A DNA stretch of 64,000 nt, taken from NCBI RefSeq assembly GCF_025150245.1, contig NZ_CP102279.1, forward strand, positions 1,113,423-1,177,422. The letters run 5' to 3'. Positions 34,386-43,719 of the stretch are shown here, piece after piece. The notes below the pieces were generated by a model. The model saw nothing but the letters and a program-made list of their open reading frames with translations, did no database searches and was not told where the DNA came from. Positions within the stretch are counted from its first letter, which is position 1. Each line of letters opens with the position of its first letter. Both the position numbers and the translations under genes were made by a program. This DNA is from Dorea formicigenerans. Its GTDB lineage: Bacteria > Bacillota > Clostridia > Lachnospirales > Lachnospiraceae.

Positions 34386-35447
34386 GTGAAAACGGATTGC
34401 TGTGAAAACAAATTAATTATACCAACAGGATATATGGGGTCGGGTTCATCAGCTATTACAGATTTAATATGTGAATTTGATGGATATGAAGCCGATAATG
34501 GAACTTTTGAATATGTGTTTTTACATTGCCCTGATGGATTGTTTGATCTTGAGGATAAGCTTTTGATAGGAAATAATTCGATGAGAAGTGACGAGGCAAT
34601 TAGAAGTTTTGAAAAAAGAATGTATGAACTGTATAGTAACAAATATTGGTGGGTAGCAAATTATAAAAAAAGAATAGGAAGGGAATTTTGGAAATATACA
34701 AAAGATTTTACTGAATCATTAGTCCAATATGAATCAGAGGCATATTGGTATATGCAGGAAAGAATTGATTTTTTGAAATTTTTGAAATTAGGATTCAGAG
34801 CATTGATACGAAATGTTTCAAGGGGAAAGATAGTGATAAAAAAACCGTTGGAATATAAAATTATGCGTACGTCTTTTGTGACACCAGAAGAATTTTATGA
34901 AAAAGCTCAAAAGTATATAAATAATATATTGAAATGTATGGAAATCGAAAAAAAAAATATAATACTTGATCAGATGTTATTGCCACATAACGTTTATAGA
35001 GCGGAAAAGTATTTTGATGATAATATGGAATGCTTTGTTGTGAACAGAGATCCAAGAGATGTTTTTATTCTTAACAAATATGTATGGACAAGGAATGGAA
35101 ATCCTGTTCCATTTCCAACAGATGTAAAAGAATTTTGTGGATATTATAAAAGATTGCGAGCAATAGAAAAACGGTGTGATAATATACATGTGCATATAAT
35201 ACAATTTGAGGATTTAATATATAAGTATGATGAAAAAGTAAATCAGATAATTGATATCTTACGATTAGATGAAACTGCACATTCAAAAAAGAAAACAATG
35301 TTTAATCCTCAAAAGAGTATCAATAACACACAATTGTTTATGTTGAATAAATATAGAGAAGAAGCTAAGATAATAGAAAGGGAACTTCCTGAATTTTTGT
35401 ATGATTTTCCTTATATAAACAGTACGGATGTTGAAAAGAGCTTTTAG
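34386..35447 (+). CDS. Sulfotransferase-like P-loop protein
   Basis: A 353-residue protein with a PAPS-type phosphate loop near the N-terminus (IPTGYMGSGSSAITDLI). A 3'-phosphate-binding segment lies in the second half (CFVVNRDPRDVFILNKYVW), where the arginine and R-D-P-R-D context match sulfotransferases. The start is GTG 34386 after GGAAGGAG. In a polysaccharide locus such an enzyme would place sulfate on a sugar. No PAPS synthesis genes are nearby. A nucleotide-binding relative with another role is possible because middle motifs diverge. Confidence 0.65.
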   Translation: MKTDCCENKLIIPTGYMGSGSSAITDLICEFDGYEADNGTFEYVFLHCPDGLFDLEDKLLIGNNSMRSDEAIRSFEKRMYELYSNKYWWVANYKKRIGREFWKYTKDFTESLVQYESEAYWYMQERIDFLKFLKLGFRALIRNVSRGKIVIKKPLEYKIMRTSFVTPEEFYEKAQKYINNILKCMEIEKKNIILDQMLLPHNVYRAEKYFDDNMECFVVNRDPRDVFILNKYVWTRNGNPVPFPTDVKEFCGYYKRLRAIEKRCDNIHVHIIQFEDLIYKYDEKVNQIIDILRLDETAHSKKKTMFNPQKSINNTQLFMLNKYREEAKIIERELPEFLYDFPYINSTDVEKSF

Positions 35448-35544
35448 GCGTAAGTTATTCTATAAACTGTGCTGAATATTTTGCAAAATAGAGCATTAAA
35501 AATTAGAAATTGAACATTTAGAAAATTTGTGAGAAGAGGTAAAT

Positions 35545-36954
35545 ATGGAACAGCAGAATGATAATACACAAACGGCCAAAACCGCAATATTAAATACAGT
35601 TGCTAATTGTATCTCACTTGTTGTGGGTATGATAATGATACCGATTGTAACAAGAGTTTTGTCAACTGAACAGATGGGAATTGCTAATACATTTATATCT
35701 ACAAGAAACACGGTTGTTATAATTATTACATGTTCCGTATATGCATATGTTCATAAAGCAATGATAGAATTTAAAGATGAGAAAAAGAGCTACATATTTA
35801 GTATAATTGTTTTCTCGATTCTTGCAGTTGTGATTAGCTTTTGTATAAGTCTTATTTTTAAAGAGAAGTTAATGAAGCTATTATCTTTAGATAATTTTTT
35901 ATATTATTGGTTGTTCATAAGTTGCCTTGGCTTTGCATTATATAGTATAGCGGATTATTATTGTATTTTTCAAAATAAGTATTATATAGTTGCCATGATA
36001 GTGTTGAGTGTTGGACCAATTTCGCAGTTCTTATCAGTGGGACTATCCTATGTATTGGAAAATGATAAATACATTGGACGAGTTATCGGTTTGGATTTTG
36101 TATATCTGTTGGTTGCGGTCTGTTTGATTGTTTGGATGTTTGTTGGAAGAAGACCGAAATTTAAAACAAAATATGTAAAAACTACATTGGCATTTACAAT
36201 TCCGATAATACCACATCTGTTATCGCAGATGGTATTGACCCAATGTGATTTAGTTATGATTTCATATTTTTGTGGTAGTAGTAAATCGGGAATTTATAGT
36301 ATGGGTCATACGGTGGGCTTTTTGGCACTTACTGTGATGTCCCAGATAATGGCATCATGGTCACCATGGGTATACAGGAGAATGGAAGATAAAGAATTTA
36401 AAACGATTTTTGATAATTCGAAGTTGATAGTTTTAGTTGGAGCTTTTATTTCAATAGGGCTTTTGACGATATCAACAGAGCTTATAAAGATTTTTTTGAC
36501 AGACGTGTACTCTCCGTGTATTTATATAGTTCCAACGCTTGTGGTGGCAATGTTTTTCCAGTTTATTTATATATTTGTATATGATTTTCAGTTTTTTAAT
36601 AAGAAAGCAAAATCAATCGCAGCTTCATCTATAGTGGCAGCAATTTTTAATCTTATAACAAATTATATATTTATTCCGAAATTTGGATTTTTAGCTGCAG
36701 GGTTTACTACATTAGCAAGCTATTTTGTTTTACTTATGATAAATTATTTTTTTACTGTGAGAATAGGGATAAATAAAGTTTATGATATCAAACAATTGTT
36801 TGCATGGACAATTGTTGTTGGAGTATATGCATTAATATGTGTTAAATTAAAAAATGAATTTATTGTAAGATACATTATGTTTATAGGTTTTTCATTGGTA
36901 TTGTTAAAAATAAAATCAAGGGATTTAATAAGACTGCTGAAAAATTTCAAATAG
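35545..36954 (+). CDS. Wzx-type oligosaccharide flippase
   Basis: A 469-residue protein with about twelve to fourteen membrane helices of the polysaccharide biosynthesis (MOP/Wzx) family. The N-terminal segment TAILNTVANCISLVVGMIMI leads into IVTRVLSTEQMGIANTF, typical of the family. Flippases move lipid-linked repeat units outward for a Wzy polymerase. No obvious Wzy is present here, although DUF2142-type or other membrane proteins could fill in. The presence of both a flippase and an ABC exporter (53205-54727) suggests two polymers or side-chain assembly. Confidence 0.88.
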   Translation: MEQQNDNTQTAKTAILNTVANCISLVVGMIMIPIVTRVLSTEQMGIANTFISTRNTVVIIITCSVYAYVHKAMIEFKDEKKSYIFSIIVFSILAVVISFCISLIFKEKLMKLLSLDNFLYYWLFISCLGFALYSIADYYCIFQNKYYIVAMIVLSVGPISQFLSVGLSYVLENDKYIGRVIGLDFVYLLVAVCLIVWMFVGRRPKFKTKYVKTTLAFTIPIIPHLLSQMVLTQCDLVMISYFCGSSKSGIYSMGHTVGFLALTVMSQIMASWSPWVYRRMEDKEFKTIFDNSKLIVLVGAFISIGLLTISTELIKIFLTDVYSPCIYIVPTLVVAMFFQFIYIFVYDFQFFNKKAKSIAASSIVAAIFNLITNYIFIPKFGFLAAGFTTLASYFVLLMINYFFTVRIGINKVYDIKQLFAWTIVVGVYALICVKLKNEFIVRYIMFIGFSLVLLKIKSRDLIRLLKNFK

Positions 36955-36973
36955 GACTTAGAGGTGAAAACTG

Positions 36974-38104
36974 ATGATATTAGAAGAAAACTTAAAAGAA
37001 GTGAAAGAAAGAGATTTTTTGAAAATCTGTAATCATTACGATGATTTGGTACAGATTGAAACAAAACTTATATTTGGGAAACATTATGACGATAAAGTTT
37101 TTCTTACAATTATTCTTCCTGTGTATGATCATCCAGAGGAATTTATAAAAAGGGCTTTAGACAGTGCATTAAATCAAAATTGTAATTATAAGTATCAAAT
37201 AATAGTCATAGATGATTATGCTATAGAAGAACAGACAGTTACTGAAAAATATGTAAGAAAATTAAATGATTCGAGAGTAATATATTACAAAAATATGAAA
37301 AATATGGGAGTGTTTGGAAATTGGAATAGAGCAATTTTACTTGCAAAATCTGAGTGGATATGTTTTTTACATAGTGATGATTTTTTAAAGGATAATTATT
37401 TACAGAATATGTATGATATTGTAAGAAGTCATCCGGATATAGATCAATTAGCGTGCAATTATAAAAAACTTGATTTTTTAAATGGAGAGGTTGATGTACA
37501 AAGTGAAATACACGGTACTTCAGGCAAAAGAAAACTTAGAAAGGTAAAGTATACAGAGTATTTATATGAAATGAAAACATCTGTAAAAGGATCGTTTTAT
37601 AAAAGAGATAAGTTGATAGAGATAGGTGGATTTAGAAGTCAAGGAGATGGAATTGGACTTGATGATTATCCACTTATGATGAAATTCGCTTATTACTTCA
37701 ATACTTATTTACTTGAAGAAGAACTATATTTAAATTCATGGGCATGCAATGACAGTTTAAATACTAAGCATTGGTACCCAGAGCTCGTTGAAAACTATTA
37801 TATGTGGTTATATTTTGCAAAAAAAGAAAAAAATATAAAAAGATTTTTTTATGAAAAAGCTGCGAAATATCTATTATTGGAACGTGCTAGAATTTACAAA
37901 TCTGGAAAAAGTTGGGTAGGAGTTCCGATTAAAGTTGATTATGGAGAATTAAAACATGATTGTGAGTTAACCAATATAGACATAAATCGCCTTTTGGAAG
38001 CTATTTCATTTGTCATGGTTTATATATTTCAAAAACAAAAAAATAGAATTGGAATTGAAGAGTTAGTTAACATAGAAGAAATGAAAACTGGTGATAGTGA
38101 GTAA
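36974..38104 (+). CDS. GT2 glycosyltransferase
   Basis: A 376-residue GT2 enzyme whose catalytic domain starts only at about residue 45 (FLTIILPVYDHPEEFIKRAL). The nucleotide segment is IIVIDDYAIEEQ and the metal site is FLHSDDFLKDNY. The first 44 residues are an extra helical stretch. A GNWNRAILLAKSEWICFLHSDD-like passage and the later GLDDYPLMMKFAYYF acceptor region match other capsular enzymes. It is 20 bases after the flippase gene and ends before a 120-base gap with only a small TTTCAGA/TCTGAAA hairpin. Confidence 0.85.
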   Translation: MILEENLKEVKERDFLKICNHYDDLVQIETKLIFGKHYDDKVFLTIILPVYDHPEEFIKRALDSALNQNCNYKYQIIVIDDYAIEEQTVTEKYVRKLNDSRVIYYKNMKNMGVFGNWNRAILLAKSEWICFLHSDDFLKDNYLQNMYDIVRSHPDIDQLACNYKKLDFLNGEVDVQSEIHGTSGKRKLRKVKYTEYLYEMKTSVKGSFYKRDKLIEIGGFRSQGDGIGLDDYPLMMKFAYYFNTYLLEEELYLNSWACNDSLNTKHWYPELVENYYMWLYFAKKEKNIKRFFYEKAAKYLLLERARIYKSGKSWVGVPIKVDYGELKHDCELTNIDINRLLEAISFVMVYIFQKQKNRIGIEELVNIEEMKTGDSE

Positions 38105-38224
38105 AAAATAGCATTTCAGAGATTATATGCTATCTGAAAGATTTAGAAATAAGATAGTGTAAATATAGATGAAAAAATTATCACACATTTATAATATAGA
38201 CATAATAATGGAGGAAAGTGGATT

Positions 38225-41200
38225 TTGAAAAGACTAAAAAAAATTAATAAGAGAATATGTGCAGCCGTGATGATTATCGCTATGGGATTATCAATGATAT
38301 CAGGAACGAGAGTATTGGCGGCAGAAGAAATGAATACTGATACAAAGCGAGAAGATGAATCGGAGATTATTACACAACCAGAAGAAACAGAGGTAACAAA
38401 TCCAGAGACAGAAACAAAAGAAGAGACTATTAATGAAAATATAGATAAAAACATTTCGAATGATGATAAAATAACAGAAGATATTGCACTGGAAGTACAG
38501 AAACCTATGATACAGTATGTTTATGTTGAAAAGCCTAATTTACAAGTAGGAGAAAAACAGAAAATCGTAGTTTCATTTTCAGAAAATATAGATGCTGATG
38601 AAGTGGTTCTGTTATATCAAAAAGAAAATTCATTAGATGTCTTGGAAACAAATGTGACTAATGAAGAGGATGGGGCAAAAGAATTTGATATTTTATTTCC
38701 AAATGAATCAGATATGGGAACATATTATATTCAAGGAGTAAAAATATATAATGGAAGTGAAGAGATAGTATACAATTTTAAAGAAATAGGAATCGATGCT
38801 AAATTTGGAGTAGAAGAATATTGTGAAACAGAACCAGATGCAATAGTGGAGAATGCTGATAATTCAACAGCAGTCTCCGATGAGGTGGGAATTTCAGTAA
38901 TGTCTTTAGATGATGAAGGCAATATTGAGGATAATACAGAAGTAGAAGAAAGTGTAAATAAAGAAATAAACAGCGAAAATGATATTGCAGTTTATTCTGA
39001 GAATACAGAAAAAACTGCAAAGCCGTATGTCATTGTTTTGGATCCAGGACATGGAGGGTACGATGGAGGTGCAAACGGTAATGGAGTAAATGAAAAAGAT
39101 TTAACATTAAAAATAGCTAAATACTGTAAAAAATATTTAGAGCAACAAGGAAACGCTAAAGTATATATGACTAGGAACGATGATACATATGTTAGTTTGG
39201 CAGGGAGAGTAGACTATGCAGCTAGTGTTAATGCGAATCTTTTTGTAAGTATTCATTTGAATTCAGGAGGGGGACATGGAGCGGAAGTATATTATCCTAA
39301 TAGTAATTATCGCTCAGATATTGGAAGTGAAGGAAAAACATTGGCACAAAGTGTACAAGATGAGTTAATTGCACTTGGAATTTATAGTAGGGGGATAAAA
39401 ATAAGAAATAGTCAAGATTCAAAGTATCCGGATGGTTCGACACAAGATTACTATGCTGTAATTCAGCGGAGCAAACGTGCAGGATTTCCGGGGATTATAA
39501 TTGAGCATGCGTTTATTGATAGCACTAATGATTTTTCAGCTTTTTTGAATTCAGACGAAAAACTGGAACGATTGGGAAAAGCTGATGCAACGGGAATATT
39601 AAAATATCTTGGAATTGGTAAAGGAGAGTGGAAACAAGAAAACAACGGTTGGAGATATCAGTATACATCAGGGGAATTTGCGATTAATAAATGGGAGTAC
39701 ATAGATGGATTTTGGTATTTTTTTGATGGAAACGGGTATAGACAAACGGGGTTTGTAGAAATTGCAGGAATCATTTATCATTTTGATAGTGATGGTAAAA
39801 TGTCAATTGGTTGGGAAAAAATAAATGGCAAATATTATTATTTTAGCTCATCTGGTGCAAAACAAACTGGTTGGGTGAAACCATATGATACCTGGTATTA
39901 TCTGAATCAGGATGGAGTGATGCAGACGGGGTGGCTGAGATTTACAGATGTAACATATTATCTAGATGAGTCAGGAGCATTAGTAGAAGGCTGGAGATGG
40001 ATAGACGGGAAATGCTATTACTTTAAATCCGGAGGTTCCATGGCAAGAGATACATGGATTGGTGACAGCTATGTAGATAAAGATGGAGTATGGATAAAAG
40101 GCAAAGTAAAAGAAAATGAATGGGTACAAGTAGGAAATGAGAAATGGTATCGTCATGCAGATGGAAGTTATACGAGGTCAAACTGGGAAAAGATAGATGG
40201 AAAGTGGTACTTTTTTGATCAGAATGGCTGGCTAAAGAGAAGCTGCTGGGTAAAGCCATATGATACATGGTATTATGTGGATTCCGAAGGGGTGATGCAG
40301 ACGGGCTGGTTAAAGTTAACAGAAGGAACGTATTATCTGGATGAATCCGGAGCATTAGTAGAAGGCTGGAGATGGATAGACGGGAAATGCTATTACTTTA
40401 AATCCGGAGGTTCCATGGCAAGAGATACATGGATTGGTGACAGCTATGTAGATAAAGATGGAGTATGGATAAAAGGCAAAGTAAAAGAAAATGAATGGGT
40501 ACAAGTAGGAAATGAGAAATGGTATCGTCATGCAGATGGAAGTTATACGAGGTCAAACTGGGAAAAGATAGATGGAAAGTGGTACTTTTTTGATCAGAAT
40601 GGCTGGCTAAAGAGAAGCTGCTGGGTAAAGCCATATGATACATGGTATTATGTGGATTCCGACGGGGTGATGCAGACGGGGTGGCTGAGATTTACAGATG
40701 TAACATATTATCTAGATGAGTCAGGGGCATTAGTAGAAGGCTGGAGATGGATAGACGGGAAATGCTATTACTTTAAATCCGGAGGTTCCATGGCAAGAGA
40801 TACATGGATTGGTGACAGCTATGTAGACAAAGATGGAATATGGATAGAAGGAAAAACGAAAAATCAGGCTCAGTGGATAAAAGTAGGAAATGAGAAATGG
40901 TATCGTCATGCAGATGGAAGTTATACAAGGTCAAACTGGGAAAAGATAGATGGAAAGTGGTACTTTTTTGATCAGAATGGCTGGCTGAAAAGAAGCTGCT
41001 GGGTAAAACCATATGATACATGGTACTATGTGGATGCAGAAGGAGTGATGCAGACAGGCTGGTTAAAATTAACAGAAGGAACGTATTATCTGGATGAATC
41101 TGGAGCATTAGTAGAAGGTTGGAGAGTTATTGATGACACAATGTATTATTTCCGTTCTGGAGGCTCTTTACGTTACAGTGGTGTGACGACAATTATGGGA

Positions 41201-41734
41201 ACTAGTAGATTGGGATCTACTAAAAATACTGTTGTGGACAAACTGGAAAAAATGTATTTAAAGAGTGGCAGAATATATCCTGCATATTATTCACAATATG
41301 GTGGAGCGACTACAATTAGAGAATTTTGTGAAATAATATATGAAGAAGCTACAGATGAAAATATAAAACCTGAAGTAGTATTTGGACAAGCCATGAAAGA
41401 GACAGGTTATTTACAATTTGGAGGAGATGTTCAGATAGAGCAGTTTAATTTTGCCGGATTAGGGGCAACTGGAAATGGTGTACATGGAAACAGTTTTGCT
41501 AATATTAGAGAGGGAATACGTGCTCAGGTACAACATTTGAAAGCATACGCATCTAAAGATTCTTTGAATCATGATTGTGTAGATGTGCGCTTTGGATATG
41601 TGAATAGGGGGAGTGCGCCATATGTAGAGTGGCTTGGAATAAAGGAAAATCCTAATAAAGCAGGCTGGGCTGCAAGTAGTGAATATGGAATAGATTTAGT
41701 TGAAAAATATATTAGCCCAATGTATAAACTATAG
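38225..41734 (+). CDS. Choline-binding amidase-glucosaminidase autolysin
   Basis: A secreted 1169-residue two-enzyme hydrolase. It has a signal peptide (residues 1-35), an acidic spacer and an Ig-like region (about 95-195). The Amidase_3 domain (about 262-460) carries zinc ligands in DPGHGG, GVNEKDL and SIHLN and a catalytic glutamate in IIIEHAF. Choline-binding repeats run from about 470 to 980. A GH73-type glucosaminidase (about 985-1169) shows GQAMKETGYLQFGG and FNFAGLGATG. It would cut both stem peptides and glycan strands while anchored to phosphocholine. TTG 38225 follows GGAGG. It sits within the glycosyltransferase genes, tying polymer synthesis to wall turnover. Confidence 0.92.
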   Translation: MKRLKKINKRICAAVMIIAMGLSMISGTRVLAAEEMNTDTKREDESEIITQPEETEVTNPETETKEETINENIDKNISNDDKITEDIALEVQKPMIQYVYVEKPNLQVGEKQKIVVSFSENIDADEVVLLYQKENSLDVLETNVTNEEDGAKEFDILFPNESDMGTYYIQGVKIYNGSEEIVYNFKEIGIDAKFGVEEYCETEPDAIVENADNSTAVSDEVGISVMSLDDEGNIEDNTEVEESVNKEINSENDIAVYSENTEKTAKPYVIVLDPGHGGYDGGANGNGVNEKDLTLKIAKYCKKYLEQQGNAKVYMTRNDDTYVSLAGRVDYAASVNANLFVSIHLNSGGGHGAEVYYPNSNYRSDIGSEGKTLAQSVQDELIALGIYSRGIKIRNSQDSKYPDGSTQDYYAVIQRSKRAGFPGIIIEHAFIDSTNDFSAFLNSDEKLERLGKADATGILKYLGIGKGEWKQENNGWRYQYTSGEFAINKWEYIDGFWYFFDGNGYRQTGFVEIAGIIYHFDSDGKMSIGWEKINGKYYYFSSSGAKQTGWVKPYDTWYYLNQDGVMQTGWLRFTDVTYYLDESGALVEGWRWIDGKCYYFKSGGSMARDTWIGDSYVDKDGVWIKGKVKENEWVQVGNEKWYRHADGSYTRSNWEKIDGKWYFFDQNGWLKRSCWVKPYDTWYYVDSEGVMQTGWLKLTEGTYYLDESGALVEGWRWIDGKCYYFKSGGSMARDTWIGDSYVDKDGVWIKGKVKENEWVQVGNEKWYRHADGSYTRSNWEKIDGKWYFFDQNGWLKRSCWVKPYDTWYYVDSDGVMQTGWLRFTDVTYYLDESGALVEGWRWIDGKCYYFKSGGSMARDTWIGDSYVDKDGIWIEGKTKNQAQWIKVGNEKWYRHADGSYTRSNWEKIDGKWYFFDQNGWLKRSCWVKPYDTWYYVDAEGVMQTGWLKLTEGTYYLDESGALVEGWRVIDDTMYYFRSGGSLRYSGVTTIMGTSRLGSTKNTVVDKLEKMYLKSGRIYPAYYSQYGGATTIREFCEIIYEEATDENIKPEVVFGQAMKETGYLQFGGDVQIEQFNFAGLGATGNGVHGNSFANIREGIRAQVQHLKAYASKDSLNHDCVDVRFGYVNRGSAPYVEWLGIKENPNKAGWAASSEYGIDLVEKYISPMYKL
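39872..41170 (+). repeat. 375-bp tandem repeats in the autolysin gene
   Basis: Units of 125 residues start with WVKPYDTWYY at 39872, 40247, 40622 and about 41000, giving three full copies and one partial. Unit 3 is three bases longer around EGKTKNQAQW. Odd units carry RFTDVTYY and even units KLTEGTYY, so the array looks like a duplicated 750-bp pair. Long stretches are identical at DNA level. Confidence 0.9.
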
Positions 41735-41778
41735 GAGAGGAGTTTTAGTTAGCGAATAATTAACTAATTGTATGGAAT

Positions 41779-42597
41779 ATGAAGCATGTATTTGTAATTT
41801 GCGCATATAAGGAAAGCCCGTATTTAGAGGAATGTATAAATTCATTGATAAGACAAACGAAAAAGAGTAATATTATTATTGTTACATCTACACCTAATCC
41901 ATATATACATAATATGGCTAATAAGTATGAAATAGATTATTATGTAAATGAGGGACAAGGTGGAATTACACAGGATTGGAATTTTGGATATAAATGTGCT
42001 TTAGAAAAATATCATAGTGAATATATTACGATAGCACATCAAGATGATTTTTATGAAACGAATTATTTATCTACTGTACTAAAAGAGGCTGAAAAAGCGT
42101 CCCATCCATTAATTATATTTGGCGACTATTATGAAATTAGAAATGGCTGTAAAGTATATAAGAATCGATTACTGAAAATTAAGCGTTTGATGTTATTACC
42201 GCTTCGAATTAAAATATTACAAAAATCGAAATGGGTTAGACGAAGAATATTATCTTTAGGATCACCAATATGTTGTCCTTCAGTTACTTTTACTACCCAT
42301 AATTTACCTGATGTAATATTTGAAAATCATTACCGCGCATGCGAAGATTGGGAAGCCTGGGAAAAAATTTCAAAATTGAATGGAGAATTTATATATATTT
42401 CTCGACCTGTAATGGGACATAGAATACATGAAGATTCAGAAACTACAGCAGCTATAGGTGATAATAAACGTACGAAAGAAGAATATGAGATGTTTTGCAA
42501 ATTTTGGCCAAAGATGTTTGCGAGACTTTTATTAAAACAATATTCGAAAGGACAGCAATCGAACCAGTTAAATGTCGATAAGCTGAAGAAAAAATAA
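41779..42597 (+). CDS. GT2-like glycosyltransferase
   Basis: A 272-residue GT-A protein beginning KHVFVICAYKESPYLEECIN, with a metal-binding region reading ITIAHQDDFYETNYL and an acceptor-side motif ACEDWEAWEKISKL. The GQGGITQDWNFGYKCALEKY passage is typical of capsular GT2 enzymes that lack a long C-terminus. Its stop is followed immediately by the ATG of the next gene. Sugar specificity is unknown. Confidence 0.82.
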   Translation: MKHVFVICAYKESPYLEECINSLIRQTKKSNIIIVTSTPNPYIHNMANKYEIDYYVNEGQGGITQDWNFGYKCALEKYHSEYITIAHQDDFYETNYLSTVLKEAEKASHPLIIFGDYYEIRNGCKVYKNRLLKIKRLMLLPLRIKILQKSKWVRRRILSLGSPICCPSVTFTTHNLPDVIFENHYRACEDWEAWEKISKLNGEFIYISRPVMGHRIHEDSETTAAIGDNKRTKEEYEMFCKFWPKMFARLLLKQYSKGQQSNQLNVDKLKKK

Positions 42598-43290
42598 ATG
42601 AAGAAATTAATTATTATTCCAGCATACAATGAAGAAAGCAATATTGTTAAGACAGTTACTGCAATTCAAAAAGATGCAAAAGATTTTGATTATGTGATTA
42701 TTAATGATTGTTCAACAGATAGGACAAGGCAAATATGTGAGGAAAAAAAATATAATATAGTAAATCTTCCGATTAATCTTGGAATTGGAGGAGCTGTTCA
42801 AACGGGATATAAATATGCATTGGAGCATTCTTATGATGTGGCAGTTCAAGTAGACGGAGATGGACAACATGATCCGGAGTTCTTAAATAAAATGGCAGAT
42901 TATTTAATAGAACATAATTTGGATATGGTAATTGGGTCTAGATTTATTGAATGTGAAGGATTTCAATCGTCTAAATTAAGAAGAATTGGAATTATTTTCT
43001 TTTCGAAGTTGATAAAATTTCTTACACGAGTAGAAATAACAGATCCGACATCTGGATTAAGAATGGTTGGAAAAAATGTAATATCACTTTTTGCATTTGA
43101 TTATCCAAGGGATTATCCAGAACCAGAAAGTGTTGTTGCTGTAATACGAAGAAACATGAGAGTGGAAGAAATTCCAGTTGTTATGAAAGAGCGAGAAGGT
43201 GGAGTTTCTTCAATCTCTATGAAAAAATCTGTATATTATATGATTAAAGTAACTTTGGCGATATTAATAGAACGGATTAGAAAGTATTAG
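42598..43290 (+). CDS. DPM1-like polyprenyl-phosphate glycosyltransferase
   Basis: A 230-residue GT2 of the dolichol-phosphate mannose synthase type: LIIIPAYNEESNIVKTV, VIINDCSTDRT, AVQVDGDGQHDPEF and the C-terminal EREGGVSSISMKKSVYYMIK. It lacks long membrane helices and would form a polyprenyl-phosphate-linked sugar in the cytoplasm. It is directly followed by a DUF2304 protein and a DUF2142 membrane protein, a recurrent set in which the lipid-linked sugar is flipped and transferred outside the cell. Confidence 0.9.
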   Translation: MKKLIIIPAYNEESNIVKTVTAIQKDAKDFDYVIINDCSTDRTRQICEEKKYNIVNLPINLGIGGAVQTGYKYALEHSYDVAVQVDGDGQHDPEFLNKMADYLIEHNLDMVIGSRFIECEGFQSSKLRRIGIIFFSKLIKFLTRVEITDPTSGLRMVGKNVISLFAFDYPRDYPEPESVVAVIRRNMRVEEIPVVMKEREGGVSSISMKKSVYYMIKVTLAILIERIRKY

Positions 43291-43300
43291 AGGTGTAAAA

Positions 43301-43657
43301 ATGAGCGTACGACTTCAGATTATTATAGCAGTATTTATTATTGTTGCCTTAGTAGTAATCGTAAATATGATTAGAAAAAAAAGATTAGAACTTAGATATG
43401 CGTTGGCGTGGCTGCTTGTCGGTATAGGAGTATTAATATTAGATTGTTTTCCGAGTTTAATTGATTGGATAGCACAAAAATTAGGAATTGTTAATCCTGT
43501 TAATATGTTGTTTTTCTTAGGTTTTTGCTTTTCATTAATAATAATTTTTGTGTTGACGATATCAGTTTCAAGAACTTCTATTAGAATAAAACAATTGACA
43601 CAGGAATTAGCTTTATTTGAAAAGCAGGAAGATGTAAAAAAGAAAAATGAATATTAG
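43301..43657 (+). CDS. DUF2304 family membrane protein
   Basis: A 118-residue protein with three membrane helices. The signature KKRLELRYALAWLLVGIGVL matches DUF2304, and a coiled C-terminus (IRIKQLTQELALFEKQED) follows. These proteins accompany DPM1-like enzymes, as here with a 10-base gap, and may help anchor the enzyme or flip its product. The function is not established. Confidence 0.85.
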   Translation: MSVRLQIIIAVFIIVALVVIVNMIRKKRLELRYALAWLLVGIGVLILDCFPSLIDWIAQKLGIVNPVNMLFFLGFCFSLIIIFVLTISVSRTSIRIKQLTQELALFEKQEDVKKKNEY

Positions 43658-43719
43658 GCTTTAAAATTATGAAGTTAAATATCAACGATTAGGAATTGTT
43701 AATAGAGAAAGGTAGCTAG

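Noticed and set aside
40023-41108. Three minus-strand open frames of 81-111 codons spaced 375 bases apart (and a similar set at 30670-31392)
   Set aside because: They are antisense shadows of the choline-binding tandem repeats, spaced exactly by the repeat length and rich in Ser, His and Leu as expected from complementing the sense repeats.
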